Assembly (NCBI RefSeq): GCF_003057745.1
Contig: NZ_QBJD02000013.1
Span: 1-64,000, forward strand
From: Enterobacter sp. RIT418
Lineage (GTDB): Bacteria > Pseudomonadota > Gammaproteobacteria > Enterobacterales > Enterobacteriaceae
Direction: 5' to 3'
Length of the DNA stretch: 64,000 bases
Notes under the pieces: generated by a model
Seen by the model: the letters and a program-made list of their open reading frames with translations, nothing else
Told to the model about the DNA's origin: nothing
The model's database searches: none
Program-made: the position numbers and the translations under genes
Part shown: positions 20,760 through 33,500 of the stretch, in pieces
Layout: each line of letters opens with the position of its first letter
Numbering within the stretch: the first letter of the stretch is position 1

Positions 20760-21737
20760 ATGAGCGAAACGGCCACCTGGCAGCCGAGCGCGTCCATCCC
20801 AAATCTGTTAAAACGCGCAGCGATTATGGCGGAGATCCGCCGCTTTTTTAGCGATCGCGGTGTCCTGGAGGTGGAAACGCCGTGCATGAGTCAGGCGACG
20901 GTAACGGATATTCATCTGGTCCCGTTTGAAACCCGTTTTGTTGGCCCTGGCCACTCACAGGGGATGAACCTGTATCTGATGACTAGCCCCGAATACCACA
21001 TGAAGCGCCTGCTGGCGGCGGGATGTGGCCCGGTATATCAGCTGTGCCGCAGCTTCCGCAATGAAGAGATGGGCCGTCACCACAATCCTGAGTTCACCAT
21101 GCTCGAGTGGTATCGTCCGCATTACGACATGTACCGCCTGATGAACGAGGTGGACGACCTGCTGCAGCAGGTGCTGGATTGTGCGGAAGCCGAAACCCTC
21201 TCCTATCAGCAGGCGTTCCAGCGTCATCTGGAGATCGATCCGCTCTCGGCGGACAAAGCCCAGCTGCGCGAGGTGGCGGCAAAACTGGATCTGAGCAACG
21301 TGGCGGATACTGAAGACGATCGCGACGCGCTGCTTCAGCTGCTGTTCACCTTCGGCGTTGAGCCGCAGATTGGCAAAGACAAGCCGACCTTTGTGTATCA
21401 TTTCCCGGCAAGCCAGGCGTCGCTGGCGCAAATCAGCACCGAAGATCACCGCGTGGCTGAACGCTTTGAGGTCTATTACAAGGGGATTGAGCTGGCGAAC
21501 GGTTTCCACGAGCTGACCGATGCGCGCGAGCAGCAGCAGCGCTTCGAGCAGGACAACCGCAAGCGCACCGCGCGCGGCCTGCCGCAGCAGCCGATTGATA
21601 ATAATCTGCTTGCGGCCTTACAGGCTGGCCTGCCGGATTGTTCCGGCGTGGCGCTGGGCGTGGATCGCCTGGTCATGCTGGCGCTTGGCGCGGAACATCT
21701 CGGCGATGTGATTGCGTTTACGGTCGATCGCGCCTGA
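20760..21737 (+). CDS. epmA: EF-P--(R)-beta-lysine ligase EpmA
   Basis: A 325-residue class II lysyl-tRNA synthetase paralogue without the tRNA anticodon domain. It activates (R)-beta-lysine and attaches it to Lys34 of EF-P. Class II motif 2 ([20 protein letters not shown], about 99-118) and motif 3 ([12 protein letters not shown] near the C-terminus) are present. ATG at 20760 has GGAG upstream; a longer frame begins ten codons earlier without support. It completes the EF-P set with efp and epmB in this window. Confidence 0.97.
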   Translation: MSETATWQPSASIPNLLKRAAIMAEIRRFFSDRGVLEVETPCMSQATVTDIHLVPFETRFVGPGHSQGMNLYLMTSPEYHMKRLLAAGCGPVYQLCRSFRNEEMGRHHNPEFTMLEWYRPHYDMYRLMNEVDDLLQQVLDCAEAETLSYQQAFQRHLEIDPLSADKAQLREVAAKLDLSNVADTEDDRDALLQLLFTFGVEPQIGKDKPTFVYHFPASQASLAQISTEDHRVAERFEVYYKGIELANGFHELTDAREQQQRFEQDNRKRTARGLPQQPIDNNLLAALQAGLPDCSGVALGVDRLVMLALGAEHLGDVIAFTVDRA

Positions 21738-21743
21738 AAAAAG

Positions 21744-21769
21744 GCCGGGTAGCGCTCAGCTTGCCCGGC
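21744..21769. repeat. REP-like palindrome after epmA
   Basis: GCCGGG and CCCGGC bracket AGCGCTCAGCT a few bases after the epmA stop. It resembles half a REP unit; terminator activity is unclear as no T run follows. Confidence 0.5.
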
Positions 21770-21931
21770 GTGCCATTCCTGTCAATTTAGCTTTCCATTT
21801 CCGCACGACAACATTAAAAACTGCCACATTCTTTATACACGGGTCTTTTTCTTAATTTGCCCCGTATAGCCACAATATCCGTCTGGTCATCTGCTAACAT
21901 CCGCGCAGTTTATTTCTCTTCGGATGGTCCT

Positions 21932-23431
21932 ATGTCCCACTCGCTAAAAAAGATGACCCTCACCGGGCTCATTCTGATGATTTTCACGTCAGTCTTCGGC
22001 TTTGCCAACAGCCCGTCTGCGTTCTACCTGATGGGCTACAGCGCAACGCCGTTTTACATCGTATCCGCTCTGTTCTTCTTTATTCCTTTTGCGCTGATGA
22101 TGGCGGAAATGGGCTCGGCCTACCGGAAAGAAGAGGGCGGCATCTATTCCTGGATGAACAACAGTATCGGCCCGCGCTACGCCTTTATCGGCACCTTTAT
22201 GTGGTTCTCCTCGTACGTGGTCTGGATGGTGAGCACGGCGGCCAAAGTGTGGGTGCCGCTGTCGACGTTTCTCTTCGGGTCTGACAAAACGCAGGTGTGG
22301 TCGCTGGCTGGCCTGAGCTCTACGCAGGTCGTCGGGATCCTTGCGGTGTGCTGGATGATCGTTGTGACGCTGGTGGCGTCGAAAGGCATCAATAAAATTG
22401 CGCGCATTACGGCTGTCGGTGGCATTTCGGTCATGTGCCTGAACCTGGTGCTGCTGCTGGTGAGCATCGCCATTCTGTACCTGAACGGCGGACATTTTGC
22501 CCAGGAGGTGAACTTCGTCTCGTCGCCAAACCCAAGCTATCAGTCCGGCCTTGCCATGCTGTCGTTCGTGGTATTTGCCATTTTTGCCTATGGCGGCATT
22601 GAGGCGGTGGGCGGCCTCGTGGACAAAACCGACAACCCAGAGAAGAACTTTGCGAAAGGCATTATCTTCGCGGCGATGGTTATTTCCATTGGTTATTCGC
22701 TGGCGATTTTCCTGTGGGGCGTCAGCACTAACTGGCAGCAGGTGCTTGGCAACAATACAACCAACCTTGGGAACATCACCTATGTGCTGATGAAAAGCTT
22801 AGGGGAAACGCTGGGCCAGGCCATGCACCTGACGCCTGACGCGGCCGCCGCGCTGGGGATCTGGTTTGCGCGCATTACCGGCCTGTCGATGTTCCTCGCC
22901 TACACGGGCGCGTTTTTCACGCTGATCTACTCGCCGCTGAAGGCGATTATCCAGGGAACGCCAAAAGCCCTGTGGCCCGCGCGCATGACGCAGCTCAACG
23001 CGACGGGAATGCCCGCCAACGCCATGTGGATGCAGTGCATGCTGGTCTGCGTATTTATTCTGCTGGTGTCCTTCGGCGGTGACACCGCGTCGGCGTTCTA
23101 TAACAAGCTAACGCTGATGGCGAACGTCTCGATGACGCTGCCCTATCTTTTCCTGACCATTGCCTTCCCGTTCTTCAAGGCGAAGCAGGATCTGGAACGT
23201 CCGTTCGTGATTTTCAAAACCCGCGCGGCAACGCTTCTGGCAACCACGGTGGTGGTGCTGGTGGTAGCGTTTGCCAACATCTTTACCGTGATCCAGCCGG
23301 TGATTGAGGCCAATGACTGGAACAGCGCACTGTGGATGGTCGGCGGCCCGATCTTCTTCTCGCTGATGGCGATGGGGATTTATGAGAATTACCGTCGACG
23401 CTCGACGGCGTATGTCACAGAAGTAGTCTAG
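21932..23431 (+). CDS. yjeM: Amino acid/amine permease YjeM (APC family)
   Basis: A 499-residue membrane protein with about 12 helices, matching E. coli YjeM of the glutamate:GABA antiporter-type branch of the APC superfamily. The early FTSVFGFANSPSAFYLMGYSA (split across helix 1) and FAYGGIEAVGGLVDKT (helix 6) are typical substrate-site regions. I chose ATG 21932 (MSHSLKKM), which fits the family; the longer frame adds a leader without similarity. Substrate is not known. The yjeN and yjeO genes found next to it in E. coli are absent. Confidence 0.92.
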   Translation: MSHSLKKMTLTGLILMIFTSVFGFANSPSAFYLMGYSATPFYIVSALFFFIPFALMMAEMGSAYRKEEGGIYSWMNNSIGPRYAFIGTFMWFSSYVVWMVSTAAKVWVPLSTFLFGSDKTQVWSLAGLSSTQVVGILAVCWMIVVTLVASKGINKIARITAVGGISVMCLNLVLLLVSIAILYLNGGHFAQEVNFVSSPNPSYQSGLAMLSFVVFAIFAYGGIEAVGGLVDKTDNPEKNFAKGIIFAAMVISIGYSLAIFLWGVSTNWQQVLGNNTTNLGNITYVLMKSLGETLGQAMHLTPDAAAALGIWFARITGLSMFLAYTGAFFTLIYSPLKAIIQGTPKALWPARMTQLNATGMPANAMWMQCMLVCVFILLVSFGGDTASAFYNKLTLMANVSMTLPYLFLTIAFPFFKAKQDLERPFVIFKTRAATLLATTVVVLVVAFANIFTVIQPVIEANDWNSALWMVGGPIFFSLMAMGIYENYRRRSTAYVTEVV

Positions 23432-23440
23432 TAGAAATGT

Positions 23441-23462
23441 CCCCCTCCCGAGAAGGAGGGGG
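23441..23462. repeat. Intergenic palindrome between yjeM and mscM
   Basis: CCCCCTCC and GGAGGGGG pair around a 6-base loop between the convergent 3' ends of yjeM and mscM. It is a member of the dispersed CCCTCTCC/GGAGAGGG-type family, and probably a two-way terminator. Confidence 0.7.
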
Positions 23463-23469
23463 GAAAGGA

Positions 23470-26400
23470 TCACAAACTGCCCGCCGGGCGCGTACGCGCC
23501 GCAGAGGTCAGCGTTCTTCCCATCTTACGCCCGTCCATGCTTTCCAGACGCATCTGGAACGGTGGGAACGGCATTTCGATACCGTGTTCGCGGAAGCCCG
23601 CCAGAATCAGCTGATGGATCTCATGGCGCAGCGGCATGCGGTGCCCCATTTCGGCGGCATAGATTCGTAGCTCGAAAATCTGAATGCCCTGCTGTAAATC
23701 GACCAGGAACACTTCCGGGGCCGGGGTGTCGAGCACCAGAGTGCAGCGCTCTGCCGCGGCGTAAAGGATCTGCGTCACCTCCTCGCTGTTGGCATCCGAC
23801 GGAGCCGGCACGGTCAGCACCACGCGGGTGACGGAGTCAGACAGCGACCAGTTGATAAACTGTTCGGTGATAAACGCCTTGTTCGGAACGATGATCTCTT
23901 TACGATCCCAGTCGCTGATGGTGGTCGCACGGGTGTTGATCTTGGTAATGCTGCCGGTCAAATCGCGAATGGTCACCGTATCGCCGATACGAATCGGTTT
24001 CTCGAACAGGATGATCAGGCCGGAGACGAAGTTCGCGAATATCTCCTGCATGCCGAAACCAAGGCCAAACGTCAGCGCGGCGACCAGCCACTGCAATTTA
24101 GACCACTCAATGCCGATCATGGAGAAACCGACCATCCCGCCAAAGAGCAAGATCAGGTATTTGGTGATGGTGGTGATGGCGTATCCCGTGCCGGGGGTTA
24201 AATCCAGGTGCTGCAACAGCGCCAGCTCCAGCAGCGCAGGGAAATTACGCACCAGCTGGGTGGTAATGATCAGCACCAGAATCGCAATCAGCACCGCGCC
24301 CAGCGTTATGGGTTCCAGACTCTCAACGCCCTGCACCGTGGACGTCACGTCCCAAAGCGAAATGTTCTCCAGGAAGCCAAACGCGGAGTGAATTTCCGAC
24401 CACAGGAAGATCACCGACAGCAGCGCCACCAGCATCAGGAGGGAGCGCACCAGCCGCAATGACTGGGTGCTGATGGCATCCAGATCGATTTCGACATCGT
24501 CGGCATCCACCGCCCCTTCAGTGCTGTTAACGTGGTTAGGCTCTTCTTCACCCCGGGCGCGCTGGGCGAGAATTTCGGCGCGGCGGTGCTTGGCGCGATC
24601 GAACGCCAGGCGGCGACGCTGGATCAGCATCCCGCGGCGAATGACGTGGTACACCACCAGCAGCAGGAACCAGATCGCGACGGATGTTTCCAGACGCGCC
24701 AGCAGCGCCTGGGCGGTAGCAAGATAGCCCACCGCCGCAGCCAGCATTGCGATCAGCGGCGCGCTCAGCAGCAGGTTCCACAGCAGGCGGTTAAACATGT
24801 TCTCGCCGCTGCCGGTTTTATCGAGGTAAAGCGGAATGCCGGCGCGCTTCAGGCTAAGCGTAACCACGGCCAGCGCGCCGCAAATCAGCATGAAGCACAG
24901 CCTGCCCAGCGAGCCTGAGAATTCCCGATCGTTGAGATTATCGAACATGATCAGCGCCATAATCAGCGGCACGATAAGCCCGATGCTCATCAGGTAGTAG
25001 CGCATGGCGCGCGCAACGCGGTTGCGCGGCCAGCCGAAGTGGGCGATGAACAGGCCATTCGGGCGCGCGAAGGTGGCGCAAATCATCACCACCCACAGCA
25101 GCGGGACGGTTGCCGTTACGCCATCGCCAATGGCGACCGCAAGCGGGTAGGGCCAGGCCTCCCGCAGGCCGTATCCCAACGTCATCCACAGCACCGGCAG
25201 CGGAGAGGCGACAAGAATCGACCAGAACACGGTGCGCAGCGTCAGCCAGAAGTGATCCTGTGTGACCTTGCCTACCCGGGCGCTTGAACGTTCTAAAAAG
25301 CGGGTGAAGTGCCTGCGCGAATAAATGCTAAAGCCGACCAGAATCAGCGCCCCCAGCAGCGGGAAGATCGTCTCCTTGCTGGTGATCATCATCACACTGG
25401 CCTGGCCCAGCTGGCTGAACGTATCCAGCGAGATCAGGCGGCGTAGATCCTGCACGATGTCGATCGGCCAGGAGAAGGTCATAGGGCGGACGTCGGACGT
25501 CCAGAAGAGGTAACGGTGCGTGGCTTCGTTTACCTCTTTCAGCGCATCCTCCAGCTGGCTGTTGGAGACCTTCAGCTTGGTCAGCTCAAGGATCAGGGTG
25601 TCGCCGCCCTGAAGCAGGGAGTTCAGAAGCTGACGCTGCGTGCGCAGCTGGGCTTCCAGAATGCGGCTTTGTTCCGCGGTGAGCGGCTGGCCGTCCGCCT
25701 GGCGAATCTGGCGGATTTGCGGCTGCTTGTTGAGCAGGTCTTCAAAATGCAGACGCTGGACGCGGAGCTGCGCCATCTCGGTGTCCAGCTGCTGCGGTTT
25801 TGGCATCTCCGGCAGACGGGCAACCTGGGCGCGGAGCGCTTCGCCCAGCAGGTTTGACGAGCCGAGCCACTGGGACTGCTCGCGCAGGGTATTCAGCGCC
25901 TGGCGAACCTGAAGCGTTTGATTAGTGGCCTGGCGCTGCTGTGACGCGACCAAATCCATGCGCTGCGCCTGCTGGTTTAACGCGGCAGAAAGCTCGCGGT
26001 TGACCTTGAACTGATCGACGATCCCGGCGGGCAGGTTCGCGCTGTTTTCGGCCAGCAGCTCGGTGCTTTCCAGCGCGCGTTCGGCTTCGCGCTGGCGCTG
26101 GCTGTTCAGCTGGTTGCGCAGCGCCTGCAGGTAGGCGTCAAGCTGTTCGCTCTGCTTTTGCGCCAGCTCTGAGCGCATGCGCGACAGTTCCTGGCGGTTG
26201 TTGGCGGATAGCTGCGCCAGCTCCAGCTCGTCGACCAGCGCTTTTAGCCGCGCGGATTCGGCCTGCAGCCCAAGGTTTTGCGCCTGACTTTGCGGCGTAT
26301 TGCCGGTGGACGTCCCTATGCGGCGCTCAACGTCATTTAGCTGGCGGCGCGCATCGGTTTGCTGCTGCGGAAGCTGGCTGAGCGAGTCGGCAATTTCGCG

Positions 26401-26790
26401 GGCGCGCTCCTGCTCCTGCTGCGCCAGCCGGCTCTTCTCCAGCAGCTGGCTGCTGACCTGCAAAATTTCCTGATTCAGCGCGTCGGACGTCAGGCCAACC
26501 GGCACGTCGCGCGGCTCGTCGCGCAGATTGTTCAGCTGCGAACGTAACGTCTGGGAAAGTTTCGGGAAGTTATCGATAACCTGCTGATACTGCTGGGCGC
26601 GCTCAAGGGAACCTTTACGTTCCTCAAGCGCGTTCAGCGCGGCCTGGAGCGACTCAACGGTCTCCGGCTGAGCGGGCTTGGCCGCTTTGGCCTGCTCCAG
26701 CTCCTGAGCTATCTGTTTGGCCTCGGGGGCCGTCGCTGCGTACGCCCCCATGCTGAGGCACCAGGCCATCAGTAATACGATAATCGGGCG
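23470..26790 (-). CDS. mscM: Miniconductance mechanosensitive channel MscM
   Basis: A 1106-residue MscS-superfamily channel that opens under osmotic downshock. A signal peptide (to about 20, GAYAA) is followed by a long Gln-rich coiled-coil periplasmic region (about 25-440), many membrane helices, then the MscS core near the C-terminus (GFGMQEIFANFVSGLIILFE, IGDTVTI). I chose GTG 26790 because AAGGA lies upstream, it matches the E. coli length, and it avoids overlap with psd; an earlier in-frame start at 26838 would overlap psd. It follows psd by 22 bases on the same strand. Confidence 0.95.
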   Translation of the reverse strand, partial: RPIIVLLMAWCLSMGAYAATAPEAKQIAQELEQAKAAKPAQPETVESLQAALNALEERKGSLERAQQYQQVIDNFPKLSQTLRSQLNNLRDEPRDVPVGLTSDALNQEILQVSSQLLEKSRLAQQEQERAREIADSLSQLPQQQTDARRQLNDVERRIGTSTGNTPQSQAQNLGLQAESARLKALVDELELAQLSANNRQELSRMRSELAQKQSEQLDAYLQALRNQLNSQRQREAERALESTELLAENSANLPAGIVDQFKVNRELSAALNQQAQRMDLVASQQRQATNQTLQVRQALNTLREQSQWLGSSNLLGEALRAQVARLPEMPKPQQLDTEMAQLRVQRLHFEDLLNKQPQIRQIRQADGQPLTAEQSRILEAQLRTQRQLLNSLLQGGDTLILELTKLKVSNSQLEDALKEVNEATHRYLFWTSDVRPMTFSWPIDIVQDLRRLISLDTFSQLGQASVMMITSKETIFPLLGALILVGFSIYSRRHFTRFLERSSARVGKVTQDHFWLTLRTVFWSILVASPLPVLWMTLGYGLREAWPYPLAVAIGDGVTATVPLLWVVMICATFARPNGLFIAHFGWPRNRVARAMRYYLMSIGLIVPLIMALIMFDNLNDREFSGSLGRLCFMLICGALAVVTLSLKRAGIPLYLDKTGSGENMFNRLLWNLLLSAPLIAMLAAAVGYLATAQALLARLETSVAIWFLLLVVYHVIRRGMLIQRRRLAFDRAKHRRAEILAQRARGEEEPNHVNSTEGAVDADDVEIDLDAISTQSLRLVRSLLMLVALLSVIFLWSEIHSAFGFLENISLWDVTSTVQGVESLEPITLGAVLIAILVLIITTQLVRNFPALLELALLQHLDLTPGTGYAITTITKYLILLFGGMVGFSMIGIEWSKLQWLVAALTFGLGFGMQEIFANFVSGLIILFEKPIRIGDTVTIRDLTGSITKINTRATTISDWDRKEIIVPNKAFITEQFINWSLSDSVTRVVLTVPAPSDANSEEVTQILYAAAERCTLVLDTPAPEVFLVDLQQGIQIFELRIYAAEMGHRMPLRHEIHQLILAGFREHGIEMPFPPFQMRLESMDGRKMGRTLTSAARTRPAGSL

Positions 26791-26812
26791 CACGTCAGCG
26801 ATCCTTCTTGAG

Positions 26813-27781
26813 TTAGCCTTCGTCTTTCTTGTCGTCAACCAGCGGGCTGGCGTCGTGTTCCGCTTTGATCTCTTCTTCAGGCAGCGGGGCAGGCTCTGCG
26901 TCCGGCGTCACGAAGGTTTCGGTTGAGACCGCCAGCGGCTGGCCGAGTTTGGTCACGGACAGGCTTTCCAGCCCTTCAGCGAGAGTCACTTTACCCGGCG
27001 CGAACAGGTTGATCACCGTTGAGCCCAGCTTGAAGCGGCCCATTTCCTGGCCTTTCAGCAGCGCAATGGAGCCTTCCGCTTCGCCGGCAGGCCACGTCCA
27101 GCGCTTGATGATGCCTTCGCGCGGCGGGGTAATGGTGCCAGCCCAGACGGTTTCGATGCTGCCGACAATGGTGGCACCCACCAGAATCTGGGCCATTGGA
27201 CCAAATTCAGTGTCAAACAGGCAGATGACGCGCTCGTTGCGGGCGAAGAGATTTGGCACGTTTTGCGCGGTCAGGTGGTTTACGGAGAACAGTTCGCCCG
27301 GCACGTAGATCATCTCGCGCAGGATGCCGTTGCAGGGCATATGAACGCGGTGGTAGTCGCGCGGGGAGAGATAGGTTGTGGCAAACGTCCCGTTGCGGAA
27401 CAGGTCGGCCATCAGGTAGTTACCGGCCAGCAGCGCGTCGAGGCTGTAGTTATGGCCTTTCGCCTGCAGGATTTTATCGTCTTCAATGTTGCCAAGCTGG
27501 CTAATCACGCCGTCTGCAGGCATAACCAGCACGTTAGGATCGGTATTCAGCGGACGCACTTCATCGCGCAGCGGGCGCACGAAAAATTCGTTAAACGTAC
27601 GGTAGCTGGCGGTGTCAGGCTTTTGCGCCTCTTTCATGTCGACCTTGTAGTATTTCACGAAAAGGTCGATGACCAGTTTGGTCAACCAGCCCGCTCGTTT
27701 GCTCGCGCCCCAGCCCGCCAGGCGAGTGAGCCACAGTTTCGGCAGAATGTATTGAAGCGAAAGTTTAAATGAGTTTAACAA
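26813..27781 (-). CDS. psd: Phosphatidylserine decarboxylase proenzyme
   Basis: A 322-residue membrane-associated enzyme that makes phosphatidylethanolamine. The self-cleavage site LGST is at 252-255; Ser254 becomes the pyruvoyl group of the alpha chain. The HxxxxHMP region (DYHRVHMP, about 142-149) is conserved. The C-terminal tail after about 290 is variable and acidic. The gene is upstream of and probably co-transcribed with mscM. Confidence 0.98.
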   Translation of the reverse strand: MLNSFKLSLQYILPKLWLTRLAGWGASKRAGWLTKLVIDLFVKYYKVDMKEAQKPDTASYRTFNEFFVRPLRDEVRPLNTDPNVLVMPADGVISQLGNIEDDKILQAKGHNYSLDALLAGNYLMADLFRNGTFATTYLSPRDYHRVHMPCNGILREMIYVPGELFSVNHLTAQNVPNLFARNERVICLFDTEFGPMAQILVGATIVGSIETVWAGTITPPREGIIKRWTWPAGEAEGSIALLKGQEMGRFKLGSTVINLFAPGKVTLAEGLESLSVTKLGQPLAVSTETFVTPDAEPAPLPEEEIKAEHDASPLVDDKKDEG

Positions 27782-27815
27782 GGTAGCCTCCAGGCCATTG
27801 TTTTGTCGTTCCTGA

Positions 27816-27835
27816 TCCGGCTGCAGGCAGCCGGA
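27816..27835. terminator. Hairpin between rsgA and psd
   Basis: TCCGGCTGC and GCAGCCGGA form a perfect 9-bp stem with a 2-base loop, between rsgA and psd. The minus-strand side lacks a strong T run, so it may attenuate rather than stop transcription. Confidence 0.45.
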
Positions 27836-27878
27836 ACCTGAAAAAAGGGGACGATTTTAGCGATGCTTAGCTTAGTTG

Positions 27879-28931
27879 TCAGTTATCAGAATCAGAAAAG
27901 TTTTTACGCGTTTTTACCTGGTCCATGCTCTCAAGGATGCGGTGGTAATTTTCAAAGCGGGTTTCCGCAATTTCACCGTTTTCTACCGCTTCGCGGATCG
28001 CGCAGCCTGGGTCATTGTCGTGTTTACAGTCCCGGTATTTGCAAGCGCCTAAATAGTCATGGAATTCGACAAAGCCGTTGAAGATTTGTTCCGGCTCGAG
28101 GTGCCACAAGCCAAATTCGCGTACCCCCGGGGAATCGATCACGTCTCCGCCGTGCGGGAAGTGGTACAGGCGAGAGGCGGTCGTCGTGTGCTGGCCCAGA
28201 CCCGAGACGTCGGAGACATCGTTGGTCAAAATCTCTTTCTGCAGGCCAAGCAGGTTATTCAGCAGGCTGGATTTACCCACGCCGGACTGGCCGGCAAAGA
28301 TGCTGATGCGATCGGTCAACGCCTCTTCGAGCGGCTTCAGGCCGTCTTTGGTGTGGCTGGATACCATCAATACGCGGTAGCCGATGTTGCGATAGATATC
28401 CATCTGCTCGTTGACGAAGGCCATGCCTTCCTCATCCAGCAGATCGATTTTGTTCAATACGATAATCGGCTCAACCTGTAGCGTTTCACAGGCGACGAGG
28501 TATCGGTCGATAATATTGAGCGAAAGCTCGGGTAAGATCGCCGAAACGATGACGATCTGATTGATGTTGGCAGCAATTGGCTTAATGCCGTCATAGAAAT
28601 CGGGACGGGTCAGCACCGAGGTGCGTTCATGTACGGCTTCAACGATGCCTTTTACCGTGACCCCTTCGGCGGCTTCTTTTCCGGGGCGCCAAACGACGCG
28701 GTCGCCGGTTACCAGCGAACGAATAGTGCGACGGATATTGCAACGGTGGATTTCCCCGTCGGCGGATTCAACGTCGGCATGCATGCCAAACCGGCTAATC
28801 ACCACGCCTTCCGTCGCTTCGCCAAACAGATTGTCGTCGTAGTCCGGCTTCTCCGAAGTGGTTTTAAGACGGCGCTGGTGGTTGGCGTTTACGCGGCGCT
28901 GCTGCCCTTTGGAGAGTTTATTTTTACTCAA
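27879..28931 (-). CDS. rsgA: Ribosome small subunit GTPase RsgA
   Basis: A 350-residue circularly permuted GTPase for late 30S maturation. An N-terminal OB domain is followed by a G domain in permuted order: NKIDLLD (G4), [12 protein letters not shown] (G1), then DSPGV (G3). A C-terminal zinc knuckle has Cys and His residues in [14 protein letters not shown]. The TTG at 28931 is taken as start since AGGAG precedes it and family members begin with [12 protein letters not shown]; the frame extends 11 codons upstream. Divergent from orn. Confidence 0.96.
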   Translation of the reverse strand: MSKNKLSKGQQRRVNANHQRRLKTTSEKPDYDDNLFGEATEGVVISRFGMHADVESADGEIHRCNIRRTIRSLVTGDRVVWRPGKEAAEGVTVKGIVEAVHERTSVLTRPDFYDGIKPIAANINQIVIVSAILPELSLNIIDRYLVACETLQVEPIIVLNKIDLLDEEGMAFVNEQMDIYRNIGYRVLMVSSHTKDGLKPLEEALTDRISIFAGQSGVGKSSLLNNLLGLQKEILTNDVSDVSGLGQHTTTASRLYHFPHGGDVIDSPGVREFGLWHLEPEQIFNGFVEFHDYLGACKYRDCKHDNDPGCAIREAVENGEIAETRFENYHRILESMDQVKTRKNFSDSDN

Positions 28932-29038
28932 TCGCGCTGGCTCCTGGTCGCCCGTTGTGGGCAAAACCTCTATGATACACTCTAATTAATACTAGTTAAC
29001 CTGCTACTGCCGGTTATGCGAGAAGGGTGGAAAATAAC

Positions 29039-29584
29039 ATGAGCGCGGATGAAAACAACCTGATTTGGATCGATCTTGAAATGACCGGACTCGATCCCGA
29101 GCGCGATCGCATTATTGAAATTGCTACGCTGGTCACCGATGCCAACCTGAATATCCTGGCGGAAGGCCCCACCATTGCGGTGCATCAGTCTGATGAACAG
29201 CTTGCGCTGATGGACGAGTGGAACGTGCGCACGCATACCGGCAGCGGGCTGGTGGAGCGCGTTAAGGCCAGCACCCAGGGCGACCGCGATGCGGAGCTGG
29301 CGACGCTCGAGTTTCTGAAGCAGTGGGTTCCGGCGGGTAAATCGCCGATCTGCGGCAACAGCATTGGTCAGGATCGCCGTTTCCTGTTTAAGTACATGCC
29401 TGAGCTGGAGTCATACTTCCACTATCGTTATCTCGATGTGAGCACCCTAAAAGAGCTGGCGCGCCGCTGGAAGCCGGAAATTCTCGACGGGTTCAAAAAG
29501 CAGGGAACGCACCAGGCGATGGATGACATCCGCGAGTCCGTGGCGGAGCTGGCGTATTATCGCGAGAACTTCATTAAGCTGTGA
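29039..29584 (+). CDS. orn: Oligoribonuclease
   Basis: A 181-residue DEDDh 3'-5' exonuclease that degrades 2-5 nt RNA and linear pGpG. Exo I is IDLEMTGLD (about 10-18), and Exo III is HQAMDDI near 158-164. Essential in E. coli. ATG at 29039 gives the normal length; a GTG four codons upstream is possible but unlikely. Confidence 0.98.
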   Translation: MSADENNLIWIDLEMTGLDPERDRIIEIATLVTDANLNILAEGPTIAVHQSDEQLALMDEWNVRTHTGSGLVERVKASTQGDRDAELATLEFLKQWVPAGKSPICGNSIGQDRRFLFKYMPELESYFHYRYLDVSTLKELARRWKPEILDGFKKQGTHQAMDDIRESVAELAYYRENFIKL

Positions 29585-29590
29585 TTTTGA

Positions 29591-29620
29591 GACCCGGCGC
29601 CTTGCGCAGCCGGGTTTTTG
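29591..29620 (+). terminator. orn terminator
   Basis: ACCCGGC / GCCGGGT hairpin followed by TTTTT, eight bases after the orn stop. Confidence 0.92.
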
Positions 29621-29692
29621 CCGCTAAATTGTTCAGCTTGCCGATTAAATAAGCACTTGAACTGAATTTCGAAAAAAACGCTTTTAGGGGGG

Positions 29693-29720
29693 TTGCAGCT
29701 AAACGGATTTCTCGTATAAT
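29693..29720 (+). promoter_or_regulatory. Promoter of the tRNA-Gly operon
   Basis: TTGCAG and TATAAT separated by 16 bases, followed by a GC-rich discriminator (GCGCCTCCCG); AT-rich upstream sequence around 29670 may act as an UP element. Confidence 0.9.
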
Positions 29721-29780
29721 GCGCCTCCCGTAACGACAGAGAATTACACGTTACGACAGCAACAAAAGCAGTACAGATTT

Positions 29781-29856
<76 letters not shown>

Positions 29857-29901
29857 AAATTTGATAAGTATCGCAAGATACGCCAGCACCAAAACACCCA
29901 A

Positions 29902-29977
<76 letters not shown>

Positions 29978-30022
29978 AAATTTGAAAGTATCGTAAGATA
30001 CGCATAGCACCAGAACACCCAA

Positions 30023-30098
<76 letters not shown>

Positions 30099-30118
30099 AA
30101 TTCTTCTCCATATCTATA

Positions 30119-30127
30119 TTATCCACA
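30119..30127 (+). promoter_or_regulatory. DnaA box (TTATCCACA)
   Basis: Perfect high-affinity R1-type DnaA box. Confidence 0.85.
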
Positions 30128-30185
30128 GTAAATTGCTTTGCTGGGGACGCTTTCTATTTTATCTGAAATACTCTTGTAAACAGAG

Positions 30186-30194
30186 TTATCCACA
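30186..30194 (+). promoter_or_regulatory. DnaA box (TTATCCACA)
   Basis: Second perfect box, 67 bases after the first, same orientation. Confidence 0.85.
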
Positions 30195-30346
30195 GAAACC
30201 CAACGTAAAGCAGTTTGAGCGAAATGTTAGCAGGGTGAATAATATCTTCATAATTGACTGTAATTAATGAAGAAATTTTGATTTCAAAATGTTATTGAGA
30301 TCACTTGACCTGTTTGTCAGAGCTGGTGGCGCCTCACTTCTTATTT

Positions 30347-30355
30347 TTATTCACA
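30347..30355 (+). promoter_or_regulatory. DnaA box (TTATTCACA)
   Basis: Third consensus box, followed four bases later by an inverted near-match (TGTGAATAT) running into the queG 3' end. Confidence 0.75.
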
Positions 30356-30368
30356 GGCTGTGAATATA

Positions 30369-31506
30369 TCACGCATCCCGTATCAGCCCTTTCTCAACGA
30401 CTCTGACCAGGCGCTGTTTCTTCGGAAGCTGCACCTCGACCACGCCGGCATTTCGCTTATCGATTTGCTGCGCAATCGCCCATTCTATGTGTTCATCAAG
30501 AAGTGGGTGCTCACCTTTACGGCTTTCAAGCGCCTGAATATTGGCTTCATCCCACGGCGCATTCCCCAACGCCACGGCGACATTGCGCAGCCAGCGCAGA
30601 TGACCAATGCGGCGAATGGCCGATCCTTCGGTCACTTTCAGGAACCAGGCTTCAGTCCAGGCAAACAGCTCGATAAGCTGCGGCGCGTGCAGCGCCTTAC
30701 GCGGACTAAAGTCCTCTTCTTCCGTCAGCTGTGAATAGCGATTCCACGGGCAGATCAGCTGGCAGTCGTCGCAGCCGTAGATGCGGTTGCCGATAAGCGG
30801 GCGAAATTCCTCTGGAATGGCACCTTCCAGCTCGATGGTGAGATAAGAGATACAGCGGCGTGCGTCAACGACGTAAGGCTCGACGATCGCGCCCGTGGGG
30901 CAGATGGTCATGCAGGCCACGCAGCGCCCGCAGCCTTCCTCCACGGGGCCATCTATCGGCAGCGGTAAATCAATGAGCAGTTCTCCCAGAAAGAAGAACG
31001 ATCCGGCATCGCGGCTGAGAATAAGTGAGTGCTTACCTGTCCAGCCAAGCCCCGCTTTTTCGGCGATGGGGCGCTCAAGAATAGGCGCAGAGTCGACAAA
31101 CGGTCTAAAATTCAGCGAAGCACAGTGCTGCTGAATGGTTTCCCCGAGTTTTTTTAAGCGGTTACGCAGAAGCTTATGATAGTCCCGCCCAAGGGCATAT
31201 CGGCTAACGTAGCCCAGAGAGGGATTTTTAAGCGTGCGGGCAAATGCCGCATTGGCAGGCAGATAGTTCATGCGCACGCTAATAACGCGCAGCGTGCCCG
31301 GCAAAAGCTCGTGCGGACGCGCGCGCATCATGCCGTGACGCGCCATCCATTCCATTTCGCCGTGGTATTGTTTGTCCAGCCATGCCTGAAGTTTTGGCTC
31401 GCTGGCGGAGAGGTCGGTATCGGTGATACCCACCTTCTGGAAGCCAAGCTCAGCACCCCACTGTTTAATTTTTTGCGCTAATTCATTGAGATCGAGGGGC
31501 TGTGAC

Positions 31507-31508
<2 letters not shown>
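30369..31508 (-). CDS. queG: Epoxyqueuosine reductase QueG
   Basis: A 379-residue cobalamin and iron-sulfur enzyme for the last step of queuosine tRNA modification. The two ferredoxin-like clusters use CGRCVACMTICPTGA (about 190-204) and CDDCQLICPWN (about 240-250). The ATG at 31508 fits the family start MSQPLDL. The start codon shares the CATG tetramer with the divergent nnr start, so the genes overlap by two bases at their 5' ends; the upstream part of the open frame (to 31616) is antisense to nnr and rejected. Confidence 0.95.
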
Positions 31509-33484
<1,976 letters not shown>

Positions 33485-33500
33485 TCGTAGGGATAACGGA

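Larger units (their letters stand above)
30111..30368. promoter_or_regulatory. datA: datA-like DnaA-titration locus
   Basis: The gap between glyY and the queG 3' end holds three 9-mers matching the DnaA-box consensus TTATNCACA: TTATCCACA at 30119-30127 and 30186-30194, and TTATTCACA at 30347-30355. A near-match lies in the opposite sense at 30359-30367. This is the place of datA in E. coli, where a DnaA-box cluster with IHF promotes DnaA-ATP hydrolysis and limits initiation. An AT-rich stretch near 30240-30300 could bind IHF, but I see no perfect IHF consensus. No gene is visible in the gap. Confidence 0.8.
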
